From positions 1 to 21,044 of the forward strand of contig CAZTHC010000018.1 of NCBI GenBank assembly GCA_964613425.1: DNA of 21,044 nt, in the 5' to 3' direction. Origin of the DNA: CAZTHC01 sp964613425 (GTDB lineage Bacteria; Bacillota; Clostridia; TANB77; CAG-508). Each line of letters opens with the position of its first letter. The stretch's first letter is position 1. The translations under genes were made by a program, and so were the position numbers. Under the pieces are notes generated by a model. That model was given only the letters and a program-made list of their open reading frames with translations, did no database searches and had not been told where the DNA came from. This document shows, one piece after another, positions 6,751-13,619 of the stretch.

Positions 6751-7377
6751 TTAATTAAAAAAATTACATAAATTTTTAATTGGACAAATATTACATTTTG
6801 GATTTTGAGCTGTACAGATATTTCGACCATGCCACATAAATAAATGGTTAACATCTTTAAAATATTTACTTGGAATTAGTCCTATTAAATCTTGTTCTAT
6901 TTTATTAGGATTACTTTCTGAAGAAAAACCAAGTCTATTAGAAATTCTCTTCGCATGGGTGTCTACTGCAATTCCAACAGGTTTATTAAATGCTTCTAAC
7001 ATTATAACATTTGCGCTTTTTCTACCAATACCAGGTAAAGCTAACAATTCATCTAATGTGCTAGGAACTATTCCATTAAACTCTTTTACGATTTTTGTAG
7101 CACATAATTTAATGTTTTTAGCTTTGCTTTTATAAAAACCACAAGAATGAATTAGATTTTCTAATAAATTTGTATCTATTTTAGAAAAATCTTCTGGAGT
7201 TGCATAATTGCAAAATATGTTAGGTGTTATTATATTAACTCGAGCGTCTGTACATTGAGCTGAAAGTATAACACTTACAACTAATTCAAAAGGTGAATTA
7301 AAATTCAGGCTACATTTTGCATCGGTATATGTTGCTTTTAATGTTTCAATTATTGTTATTACATCTTTTTTATTCAA
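6751..7377 (-). CDS. nth: endonuclease III, base excision repair glycosylase/AP lyase
   Basis: Nth removes oxidised pyrimidines from DNA and cleaves the abasic site. Starting at TTG 7377, with AAAGG ten bases upstream, gives 208 residues that align closely with E. coli numbering. The helix-hairpin-helix LPGIGRK (114-120) ends in catalytic Lys120, the catalytic Asp is D139 in VDTHAKR, and the [4Fe-4S] ligands are Cys188, Cys195, Cys198 and Cys204 (C-x6-C-x2-C-x5-C). A TTG at 7386 is too near the ribosome site. The gene is divergent from the spoVM cluster and ends at a hairpin shared with the next gene. Confidence 0.97.
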   Translation of the reverse strand: MNKKDVITIIETLKATYTDAKCSLNFNSPFELVVSVILSAQCTDARVNIITPNIFCNYATPEDFSKIDTNLLENLIHSCGFYKSKAKNIKLCATKIVKEFNGIVPSTLDELLALPGIGRKSANVIMLEAFNKPVGIAVDTHAKRISNRLGFSSESNPNKIEQDLIGLIPSKYFKDVNHLFMWHGRNICTAQNPKCNICPIKNLCNFFN

Positions 7378-7471
7378 TAGAATCAATCCTTTATTAAAAT
7401 TAATATTAGTTTACACTTTTTAATAAATAATGAATATTATGTATTAAGTAAATTTATTATGGAGGTAATAT

Positions 7472-7621
7472 ATGTGTAATCTTTTAAAGAAAACTTTAGC
7501 AGTCTGTTTAATTGGATTTGGTCTTGGAATATTACTAGTTATATTACTTCCATTTACAGGTTGGTTATTTATATTAGGTATAATTATAATAGCTGTAGGA
7601 TTAGCTTGGCTATCTTGTTAG
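7472..7621 (+). CDS. 49-residue hydrophobic membrane protein upstream of spoVM
   Basis: ATG 7472 follows GGAGG. The product MCNLLKKTLAVC continues into two hydrophobic helices (about 8-28 and 30-47) separated by a PFTGW turn, and ends in LSC. It lies 24 bases upstream of spoVM on the same strand with no terminator between, so the two are likely co-transcribed and it may be expressed in sporulation. I do not recognise a named family. Confidence 0.7.
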   Translation: MCNLLKKTLAVCLIGFGLGILLVILLPFTGWLFILGIIIIAVGLAWLSC

Positions 7622-7645
7622 TATAACAGAAAGGAGCGTGTATAA

Positions 7646-7720
7646 ATGAAAATAGTTGTTAAAAAAGTTCCAAAATGTTTAAGAGGAATTGTTAAATTGA
7701 TATTTGGAATACGAGATTAA
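7646..7720 (+). CDS. spoVM: SpoVM-like sporulation peptide
   Basis: SpoVM is a tiny amphipathic helix that binds the convex outer forespore membrane in the mother cell and recruits SpoIVA to build the coat basement layer. The 24-residue product MKIVVKKVPKCLRGIVKLIF (then GIRD) matches B. subtilis SpoVM at key places: Met-Lys start, Lys7, Pro9 (needed for curvature recognition), Lys10, Leu12, Gly14-Ile-Val and Gly21. The ribosome site AAAGGAG is well placed. Its position beside rpmB and near recG matches the B. subtilis order. It is the best evidence that the organism forms spores. Confidence 0.88.
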   Translation: MKIVVKKVPKCLRGIVKLIFGIRD

Positions 7721-7777
7721 TACATAAGAAGAGTTATTATTGATTCATTTATAGAAAATTAAGTTTTCCTTATATAA

Positions 7778-7809
7778 TAAAAAAAATAGGTTTACACCTA
7801 TTTTTTTTA
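7778..7809. terminator. bidirectional terminator between spoVM and rpmB
   Basis: ATAGGT and ACCTAT (7786-7791 and 7796-7801) plus the flanking A and T runs form a long stem with loop TTAC; U tracts exist in both directions. Confidence 0.85.
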
Positions 7810-8004
7810 TGCTCTTTTAATTTTTCCAGAACGTAAACATTTAGCACAAACAGTAACTCTTTTTGGTTCTCCGTTAACCATAGTTTTTATAGTTCTTAAA
7901 TTTGGCTTCCAAGTTCTTGTAGATCTTTTACTTATATGTGAACGAGTAATGCTAAGTTTATTTCCAAAATTAATAGATTTTTCACAAATTTCACATCTTG
8001 CCAT
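7807..8004 (-). CDS. rpmB: 50S ribosomal protein L28, zinc-binding form
   Basis: L28 is a small 50S protein. The ATG at 8004, preceded by AGGAGGTG, gives 65 residues beginning MARCEICEKS, the usual start; a longer upstream frame is not conserved. Cys4/Cys7 and Cys53/Cys56 form the zinc-ribbon pairs. The core (SHISKRSTRTWKPNLRT) is standard. In B. subtilis rpmB lies between spoVM and the recG region, and the same grouping is seen here, with rpmB in opposite orientation to both. Confidence 0.97.
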   Translation of the reverse strand: MARCEICEKSINFGNKLSITRSHISKRSTRTWKPNLRTIKTMVNGEPKRVTVCAKCLRSGKIKRA

Positions 8005-8048
8005 AAGTAGTACACCTCCTATAAGTTTATTAAATATGACTATCCTAA

Positions 8049-8077
8049 AGTTTAACATATGTTATTAAAAAAAACAA
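8049..8077 (-). promoter_or_regulatory. possible rpmB promoter
   Basis: On the minus strand TTGTTT (8077-8072) and TAAACT (8054-8049) with a 17-base spacer. The match is weak, but the position is right. Confidence 0.35.
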
Positions 8078-8120
8078 GAGTAAAATGAAAAAAACATAAA
8101 AAATCTTTCAAAATATGTAA

Positions 8121-8149
8121 TTGCAAATAAATACGTTTTAATATATAAT
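8121..8149 (+). promoter_or_regulatory. recG promoter
   Basis: TTGCAA (8121-8126), 17-base spacer, perfect TATAAT (8144-8149). Confidence 0.7.
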
Positions 8150-8171
8150 TACAAAAAAAAGAGGTGATAGC

Positions 8172-10071
8172 TTGGAAACATTAGATAATAATGTTAAATA
8201 TGTAAAAGGAGTTGGTCCTAATAGGGTTGCTTTACTTAATAAGTTAGGAATTTTTACATTAAAAGATTTAATTACATATTATCCAAGAGAACACGAGGAT
8301 AGAAGTAAACCTAAAAATATTTCTGAATTATTAGATGGTGAAGAAGCATTAATAGAGGCTATTACTGTTTCCAAAATGAGTGAAATAAAATTATCATATA
8401 ATAAAAAAATGTATAAATTAATTGTTAGAGATGAATCTGGAACATGCCAAATTACATGGTTTAATCAACCATACCTAAAAAATAGGTTTAAATTTGGCGA
8501 AAAGTATAAATTCTTCGGGAAAGTTAAAAACAAATTTGGAAAAATAGATATTATTTCACCAGTTTTTGACGAAGAAGCAACTAATAAGAATACTCGGAAA
8601 AATAATACCAATATATCCATTAACATATGATTTAAGTCAAAATGTTTTAAGAAAAATAATAGAGAATGGGCTAAATGAAATTAACAATAAATTAGAAGAA
8701 ACTTTACCAGAATATTTAATAAATGAGTATAATTTATATGGAGTAAATAATGCAATTAATAGTATTCATTTTCCTAAAGACTTTAAAGATTTTGAAAATG
8801 CCAGAAAACGATTAGTTTTCGAAGAATTACTAAGTTTGCAATTAGCACTATTAAACTTAAAAAGTAAATATAAAATAGATAAAGATGGAATTATATTTGA
8901 TAAAAAAATAAAAATGTCTACAATAATAAATGAATTGCCATTTAAGTTAACTAAAGCACAATTAAGGGTATTAGAAGAGATTGATTTAGACATGGAAAAT
9001 ATTAAGCCAATGAATAGATTACTACAAGGAGATGTAGGTTCAGGTAAAACAGTAGTGGCAATGATTGCAGCATATAAGGCTGTAAAAAGTGGATATCAAG
9101 CAACAATAATGGCACCAACCGCAATATTGGCGACACAACATCTAGAAAGTTTTACTCAAATATTAAATAAATTTAATATAAAATGTGAACTATTAGTAAG
9201 TGGTATTACAGCAAAGAAAAAAGAAGAAATTTTGCAAAAACTACAAAATGGAGAAATAGATATATTAATAGGAACACATGCAATTTTAGAAGAAAACGTT
9301 GTATTTAAGAATTTAGGACTAGTTATTACAGATGAACAACATAGATTTGGAGTAAGGCAAAGAGGTACAATTGCAGAGAAAGGCAAAAATCCAGATGTAT
9401 TGGTAATGACAGCAACTCCTATACCTAGGACTTTAGCACTAATACTATATGGAGATTTAGATATTTCAATAATAGATGAATTACCACCAAACAGAAAAGT
9501 AATAGATACATTTGCTGTAACAAAAGGAATGGATGAAAGAGTAAATAACTTCATAATAAAACAANNNNNNNNNNNNNNNNNNNNNNNNNNNNNNNNNNNN
9601 NNNNNNNNNNNNNNNNNNNNNNNNNNNNNNNNNNNNNNNNNNNNNNNNNNNNNNNNNNNNNNNNCAAGTGTTATGGTAATAGAAAATGCAGAAAGATTTG
9701 GACTTGCACAATTACATCAATTACGTGGAAGAGTTGGAAGAGGAGAATATAAATCTTTTTGCATATTAAAATATAAAGGAAATTCAGATATAGTAAAAAG
9801 ACGAATGAAGGTAATGACAGAAACAAATGATGGATTTATTATATCAGAAAAAGATTTAGAATTACGTGGTTCAGGGGAATTCTTTGGAACAAAACAACAT
9901 GGAATACCAGAATTTAAAATAGCAAACTTATTTGAAGATATGGAAATTTTAAAAGGTGTCCAAAGTGTCGCAATAAAAATATTAGAAGATGATGTAAATC
10001 TTGAGAAAGAAAAGAATAGATTGTTAAAAAATATGGTTAATGAAAAATTCAAGAATAGAATTGACATATAG
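8172..10071 (+). CDS. recG: ATP-dependent DNA helicase RecG, with CGG +1 frameshift and a sequence gap
   Basis: RecG remodels stalled replication forks and branched recombination intermediates. The start is TTG 8172 after GAGGTGATAG. The N-terminal wedge/OB domain (to about residue 140) includes VKGVGPNRVALLNKLGI. A single extra C at 8595 makes an in-frame CGG; reading GGA next gives GKIIPIYPLTYDLSQ and the rest of the protein. Helicase motifs are Walker A QGDVGSGKT, motif II DEQH, motif III TATPIPRTLAL and motif VI QLRGRVGRG. The 100-N gap lies between motif III and the ENAERFG segment; by comparison with family length, about 80-90 residues (motifs IV and V) are missing there. Nothing else looks degraded, so I treat it as functional rather than a pseudogene. 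Confidence 0.92.
8595..8597 (+). other. in-frame CGG at +1 frameshift, site 2
   Basis: Reading is AAT ACT CGG AAA AAT and soon hits TGA. The alternative AAT ACT GGA AAA ATA ATA continues the RecG sequence, so the C at 8595 is surplus. It lies between the wedge domain and the helicase part. Confidence 0.85.
9565..9664. other. 100-N scaffold gap with real missing sequence
   Basis: Exactly 100 N inside recG. The flanks share only CAA, and family comparison predicts roughly 250 missing bases. That the frame appears open through 100 N is coincidental. Confidence 0.8.
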
Positions 10072-10089
10072 CTTGAAACTAAGTATAAT
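10061..10089 (+). promoter_or_regulatory. consensus promoter inside the recG 3' end
   Basis: Perfect TTGACA (10061-10066) and perfect TATAAT (10084-10089) with the ideal 17-base spacer. The -35 overlaps the last codons of recG. Confidence 0.8.
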
Positions 10090-10122
10090 CAAAGAAAATA
10101 GAAAATAAAGGAATTAATAATT

Positions 10123-10311
10123 ATGAAAATATTTTTAATAGTAATTGCATTATTAGTTGCAACAGCTGGTGTAGTATTAATATTTGATGCACGACCAATA
10201 ACTAAAAAAATGTTTAGCTTTGGAGATCAAAATGAAGCAACATTGGGAATGAAAATAATAGGATTTATATTAGCAATAGTAGGGGCATTAATATTTTATT
10301 TTTGCAAATAA
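10123..10311 (+). CDS. 62-residue two-helix membrane protein
   Basis: Hydrophobic helices span about 3-22 and 43-61, joined by a polar loop containing DARPITKKMFSFGDQNEA, so both ends probably lie on the same side of the membrane. AAAGGA precedes the ATG, and a perfect consensus promoter lies 34 bases upstream. No family name is recognised. Small proteins of this layout are common in Clostridia. Confidence 0.7.
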   Translation: MKIFLIVIALLVATAGVVLIFDARPITKKMFSFGDQNEATLGMKIIGFILAIVGALIFYFCK

Positions 10312-10363
10312 ACATTTTGTAAAATGTATTAAGTAATCTGTAAATAACATATATGTTTGAATA

Positions 10364-10456
10364 TTGTCATGTTGAGCAAAATAAAGTAAAGTCGAAACAT
10401 CTCATGAAAAAACATATAAAATACATTGCAAACCGCAGTAATTGGCGTTCTGACAA
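10364..10456. repeat. 93-bp REP/MITE-like element with TTGTCA/TGACAA ends
   Basis: The segment is bounded by inverted ends TTGTCA (10364-10369) and TGACAA (10451-10456). Near its left end is TGTCATGTTGAGCAAAA, followed by AAGTCGAAACATCTC, which closely resembles widespread intergenic repeats of the TGTCATGTTGAGCG...CGAAACATCTC type. Its right half (CCGCAGTAATTGGCGTTC) is locally GC-richer than the surroundings. It encodes no transposase and lies directly upstream of the epimerase start. The copy looks diverged. Confidence 0.6.
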
Positions 10457-10487
10457 CCCAAAAAATATAATAAATAGTGAGGCTAAA

Positions 10488-11309
10488 ATGAAAATTAAAA
10501 CTAATCCGCTTGGAGCAGAATTAACTAGTGTAATATATAATAATGAAGAAAGAATACATAATGGTGAAGCATTTTGGAAACGTCATGCACCGATATTGTT
10601 CCCAATTGTTGGACAGATTAAAAATAATGAAACATTTATAAATGATAAAAAGTATTCAATGACTCAACATGGATTTGCAAGAGATATGATGTTCGATGTA
10701 AAGAAGAAAACAGAGACAGAATGTGTATATGTTTTAAGAAGTAATGAAGAAACATTAAAAAAGTTTCCATTTGAATTTGAATTATATGTTAATTACACTG
10801 TTATAGAAAATAAATTAAAGGTAGAATACGAAGTTATAAATAAAGACAATAAAATAATGTATTTTGGAATAGGTGGACATCCAGCATTTGTAGCAAACAT
10901 CCAAGACGGAACTTATTATTTAGAGTTTGAAAAAGAAGAGAATAACATAGAATATAAAAAATTAGATGAAGGATTAATATCAAATAGAAAAATAGAAAAA
11001 ATAAATAATGGAAAAATAATAAATTTAGATGTTAGTATTTTTAATGAAGATGCTATAATAATGAAGAATATAGAATCTAATAAAGTTAAATTAAAAACGA
11101 AGAATACATGCTTATTGGAATTTGACTTTACAGATTTTCCATACTTAGCAATATGGTCAAAACCAGGAGCTAATTTTATTTGTATAGAACCATGGTTTAA
11201 TACAGCGGACGCAGTGGATTCTGATGGAATTTTTGAGAACAAAGAAAATATATTGAAATTATTACCGGGTGAAAATTTTAAATGTGAATATTCAGTAGAA
11301 TTTTATTAA
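10488..11309 (+). CDS. aldose 1-epimerase family (GalM-like) protein
   Basis: Members interconvert alpha and beta anomers of sugars in the cytoplasm. The start of the fold (GAELTSV), the segment FWKRHAPILFPIVGQIKNN, the QHGFARD motif, GIGGHPAF with a conserved His, and C-terminal FICIEPWFNTAD identify the LacX/YeaD-like subgroup; substrate unknown. ATG 10488, with GAGG at 10479-10482, gives 273 residues. The frame is also open from ATG 10353, but that extension translates the REP-like repeat. The N-terminus is some 8 residues shorter than typical, so insertion of the repeat may have replaced the original start. Confidence 0.88.
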   Translation: MKIKTNPLGAELTSVIYNNEERIHNGEAFWKRHAPILFPIVGQIKNNETFINDKKYSMTQHGFARDMMFDVKKKTETECVYVLRSNEETLKKFPFEFELYVNYTVIENKLKVEYEVINKDNKIMYFGIGGHPAFVANIQDGTYYLEFEKEENNIEYKKLDEGLISNRKIEKINNGKIINLDVSIFNEDAIIMKNIESNKVKLKTKNTCLLEFDFTDFPYLAIWSKPGANFICIEPWFNTADAVDSDGIFENKENILKLLPGENFKCEYSVEFY

Positions 11310-11339
11310 TAAAATAAAGTATAAATTTTTCCAAAACCC

Positions 11340-11368
11340 TTGCAATGTACAAAAATAAATAGTATAAT
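11340..11368 (+). promoter_or_regulatory. promoter of the rimP-nusA-infB operon
   Basis: TTGCAA (11340-11345), 17-base spacer, perfect TATAAT (11363-11368). Confidence 0.75.
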
Positions 11369-11393
11369 AGCTTACAACATAAATAATTACTAG

Positions 11394-11425
11394 AAGAGTG
11401 GGAACAAATCCCACTCTTTAGTTTT
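11394..11425 (+). promoter_or_regulatory. leader hairpin (possible attenuator) upstream of rimP
   Basis: AAGAGTGGGA (11394-11403) pairs perfectly with TCCCACTCTT (11409-11418) around ACAAA, followed by a T-rich stretch TTAGTTTT. It lies about 20 bases after the expected transcription start and before the rimP ribosome site. It looks like an attenuator; control by NusA levels is an inference. Confidence 0.6.
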
Positions 11426-11441
11426 AAACAGAGGAGGTAAA

Positions 11442-11888
11442 ATGGCTAATATTGAAGAAAAAGTTGAAGCTCTTCTTACTAATATTATAAAAGATTTAAA
11501 TTATAAGATTTATGATATTGAATATGCCAAAGAAGGAAAAGACTATTATCTAAGAGTATTTATAGATAGTGAAGCAGGAATAGGTCTAGAAGATTGCGAA
11601 AAAGTAAGCAATGCAATATCAGATATATTAGATGAAGCTAATTATATTAAAGAACAGTATTTCCTAGAAGTTTCATCACCTGGTATAGAAAGAGTTTTAA
11701 GAAAAGATAAACATTTAGATGAAAACATTGGAGAAAATATAGAAATTAAATTATACAAGCCAATTAATAAGGAAAAACAATATATTGGAATTTTAAAAGG
11801 ATATGATAGCGAAAATATCTTTTTAGAAAATGTAACAATAGAAAGAAAAAATATTTCACAAATTAAAACTATATATAATTGGGAATAA
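11442..11888 (+). CDS. rimP: ribosome maturation factor RimP
   Basis: RimP helps assemble the 30S subunit, acting before S12/S19 incorporation. The 148-residue length is standard. The N-terminal alpha/beta domain contains YDIEYAKEGKDYYLRVFID (about 24-42), then the conserved LEDCEKVS and the turn LEVSSPGIERVLR near residue 84-96; an Sm-like C-terminal domain follows. GAGGAGG precedes ATG 11442. It is the first gene of the nusA-infB operon, after a promoter and a hairpin. Confidence 0.96.
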   Translation: MANIEEKVEALLTNIIKDLNYKIYDIEYAKEGKDYYLRVFIDSEAGIGLEDCEKVSNAISDILDEANYIKEQYFLEVSSPGIERVLRKDKHLDENIGENIEIKLYKPINKEKQYIGILKGYDSENIFLENVTIERKNISQIKTIYNWE

Positions 11889-11917
11889 AATATATAATAA
11901 AGGGAGGAATTTAAAAA

Positions 11918-13027
11918 ATGAAATCAGTTGATAACAAAGAATTAATAACAGCAATGGAGGAGTTAGAAAATGAAAGAGGAATAAAAAAAGAATATTTATT
12001 AGAATCTTTAGAGGCAGCATTAGTTACAGCATATAAGAAAAATTTTGATGCTGCAGAAAATGTTAAAGTGATAATAGATGATAAAACAGGAAGAATTGAT
12101 GTATATGCAGTCAAAAATATAGTAGAAGAAGTTGAAGATGATTTACTAGAAATTAGTGAAGAACAAGCTAAAAAGATAAACAAAAAACTTGAAATAGGCG
12201 ATACTGTAGATATAGAAATAGTACCAAAGGATTTTGGAAGAATAGCAGCTCAGACAGCTAAGCAAGTTATCGTTCAAAAAATAAGAGAAGTTGAAAGAGA
12301 TATGATTTTTACAGAATATAATGATAGAAAAGGTGAAATCGTTTCTGGAATTATTCAAAAAGCAGAAGGCGGAACAGTAGTTGTAGATTTAGGAAAATTA
12401 GAAGGAATTATGCCATTAAAAGAACAAATACCTACAGAACATTATAGAGTAAATGATAAAATAAGAGCATATGTTGTAGATGTAGAAAAAGGTGTAAAAG
12501 GAATTCCACAAGTTATTATTTCAAGAAGTAACCAAGATTTTGTAAGAAAATTATTTGAATTCGAAATACCAGAAATTTATGAAGGATTAATAGAAATAAA
12601 AAGTGTATCTAGAGATGCAGGAAACAGAAGTAAAGTTGCAGTTTATTCAACAAACGCAGATATAGATCCAGTAGGTTCATGTGTTGGGCAAAAGGGAATA
12701 AGAATTCAAAATATAATAAATGAATTACATGGCGAAAAAATAGATGTAATTGAATGGGACGAAGAACCAGCTACATTTATTGCTACAGCACTTTTACCAG
12801 CAAAAGTAATGGCAGTAGATACTAAGGAAGAAGAAAAATTTGCACAAGTAATTGTTCCAGATGATCAATTATCTTTGGCAATAGGAAAAGCAGGGCAAAA
12901 TGCTAGATTAGCAGCTAAATTAACAAATTGGAAAATAGATATAAAAAGTGAAACACAATTTAGAGAAATTTTAGCACAAGGAGAAAAAACAGAAGAATCA
13001 GAAGAAACTGAAGAGGTTGAAGAATAA
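11918..13027 (+). CDS. nusA: transcription termination/antitermination protein NusA
   Basis: NusA binds RNA polymerase and nascent RNA to modulate pausing, termination and rRNA antitermination. The 369-residue length is that of the short Firmicute form. The N-terminal polymerase-binding domain is about 1-125 (KEYLLESLEAALVTAYKKNF), the S1 domain is about 133-200 (GEIVSGIIQKAEGGTVVVDL), and the KH domains include VGSCVGQKGIRIQ and LAIGKAGQNARLAAKL. It ends in an acidic Glu-rich tail. There are no C-terminal AR repeats. GGGAGG precedes ATG 11918. Confidence 0.97.
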   Translation: MKSVDNKELITAMEELENERGIKKEYLLESLEAALVTAYKKNFDAAENVKVIIDDKTGRIDVYAVKNIVEEVEDDLLEISEEQAKKINKKLEIGDTVDIEIVPKDFGRIAAQTAKQVIVQKIREVERDMIFTEYNDRKGEIVSGIIQKAEGGTVVVDLGKLEGIMPLKEQIPTEHYRVNDKIRAYVVDVEKGVKGIPQVIISRSNQDFVRKLFEFEIPEIYEGLIEIKSVSRDAGNRSKVAVYSTNADIDPVGSCVGQKGIRIQNIINELHGEKIDVIEWDEEPATFIATALLPAKVMAVDTKEEEKFAQVIVPDDQLSLAIGKAGQNARLAAKLTNWKIDIKSETQFREILAQGEKTEESEETEEVEE

Positions 13028-13043
13028 TTTAGAGGTGATGTAC

Positions 13044-13310
13044 ATGAAAAAAATACCACAAAGAACATGTATAGGATGCAATTCAAAAAATGAAAAAAGC
13101 AAATTCATAAGAATTGTAAGAAATAAGGAAAATCAAATTTGCATAGATAAAACAGGAAAGCAAGCAGGTAGAGGAGCATATATATGTGATAATATAGAAT
13201 GCTTGGAGAAAGCAATTAAAACTAAAAAACTTGAAAGAGAATTTGAACAAATAATAAGTGACGATATTTATGAAAATTTAAGAGGTGTAATTATTGATAG
13301 AAGAAAATAA
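13044..13310 (+). CDS. ylxR: YlxR family RNA-binding protein
   Basis: YlxR (DUF448) is a small protein encoded between nusA and infB in most Firmicutes; reported roles include RNA binding and regulation (RnpM in B. subtilis modulates RNase P). The 88-residue product has RTCIGC near the start (Cys9 and Cys12), then IRIV, the hallmark GRGAYIC and a second Cys. ATG 13044 is preferred over ATG 13038 because AGAGG at 13031-13035 is then properly spaced. Its 3' end overlaps the start of ylxQ by 17 bases. Confidence 0.94.
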   Translation: MKKIPQRTCIGCNSKNEKSKFIRIVRNKENQICIDKTGKQAGRGAYICDNIECLEKAIKTKKLEREFEQIISDDIYENLRGVIIDRRK

Positions 13311-13619
13311 AGTTTTAGGACTTCTTCGGATTAGCTGCAAAATCGCGGCGGTCTAGTAAGCGGAACAGATATATGTATAGAAACAATTAAAAAGAAAAAA
13401 GCGAAATTATTATTGGTTGCGACAGATGCTTCAGAAAATACCAAAAAAGAATTTAAATTTATATGCAATAAATTTAATATTGAATTAGTAGAATTTTCTA
13501 ACATGGAAGCTATTAGTAATGCAATAGGAAAAAGGAATAAAGCAGTTGTTTGTATTAGAAATATAAATTTTGCAAATGAAATATTAAAGAAAATTAATGG
13601 GGGTGAAACTATTGGCTAA
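13294..13619 (+). CDS. ylxQ: L7Ae-family protein YlxQ, with two CGG +1 frameshifts
   Basis: YlxQ is a small L7Ae/L30e-fold RNA-binding protein normally encoded between ylxR and infB. Translation should start at TTG 13294, eight bases after AGAGG. After VLGLL an in-frame CGG (13327-13329) occurs; skipping its C gives GLAAKS. Then CGG (13346-13348) occurs; skipping its C gives GGLVSGTDICIETIK. The remainder runs to the stop overlapping infB. With both single-base skips the product is 107 residues, the normal family length, and both restored glycines fall at family-conserved places (GLA, and the second Gly-containing turn before LVSG). Without the shifts translation ends at TAG about 20 codons in. 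The rest (LLLVATDASENTKK) is well conserved, arguing against a pseudogene. Confidence 0.9.
13327..13329 (+). other. in-frame CGG at +1 frameshift, site 3
   Basis: Reading is GGA CTT CTT CGG ATT AGC; the family sequence needs CTT CTT GGA TTA GCT (LLGLA). The surplus base is the C at 13327. Confidence 0.88.
13346..13348 (+). other. in-frame CGG at +1 frameshift, site 4
   Basis: After correcting site 3, the reading is AAA TCG CGG CGG TCT AGT. Skipping C13346 gives AAA TCG GGC GGT CTA GTA AGC GGA (KSGGLVSG), matching the family turn. A second CGG follows directly, so skipping C13349 instead (KSRGLVSG) is possible but fits the family less well. Confidence 0.8.

Noticed and set aside
8172..10071. 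recG as a pseudogene, or as two genes
   Set aside because: The only defects are the single C of the CGG site and an assembly gap; all visible helicase motifs are intact, and the site matches the shared CGG signature.
10364..10456. An insertion sequence or CRISPR repeat
   Set aside because: There is a single 93-bp copy with no transposase, spacers or repeated units; it is better described as a REP/MITE-like remnant. No CRISPR array or tRNA gene was seen anywhere in the window.
10353..10487. N-terminal extension of the GalM-like protein from ATG 10353
   Set aside because: It has no ribosome site and translates the REP-like repeat; the family start fits ATG 10488 much better.
13413..13619. A separate 68-residue gene starting at GTG 13413
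   Set aside because: It is the C-terminal part of YlxQ; the N-terminal part is present in frame after two CGG +1 shifts, and there is no ribosome site before 13413.
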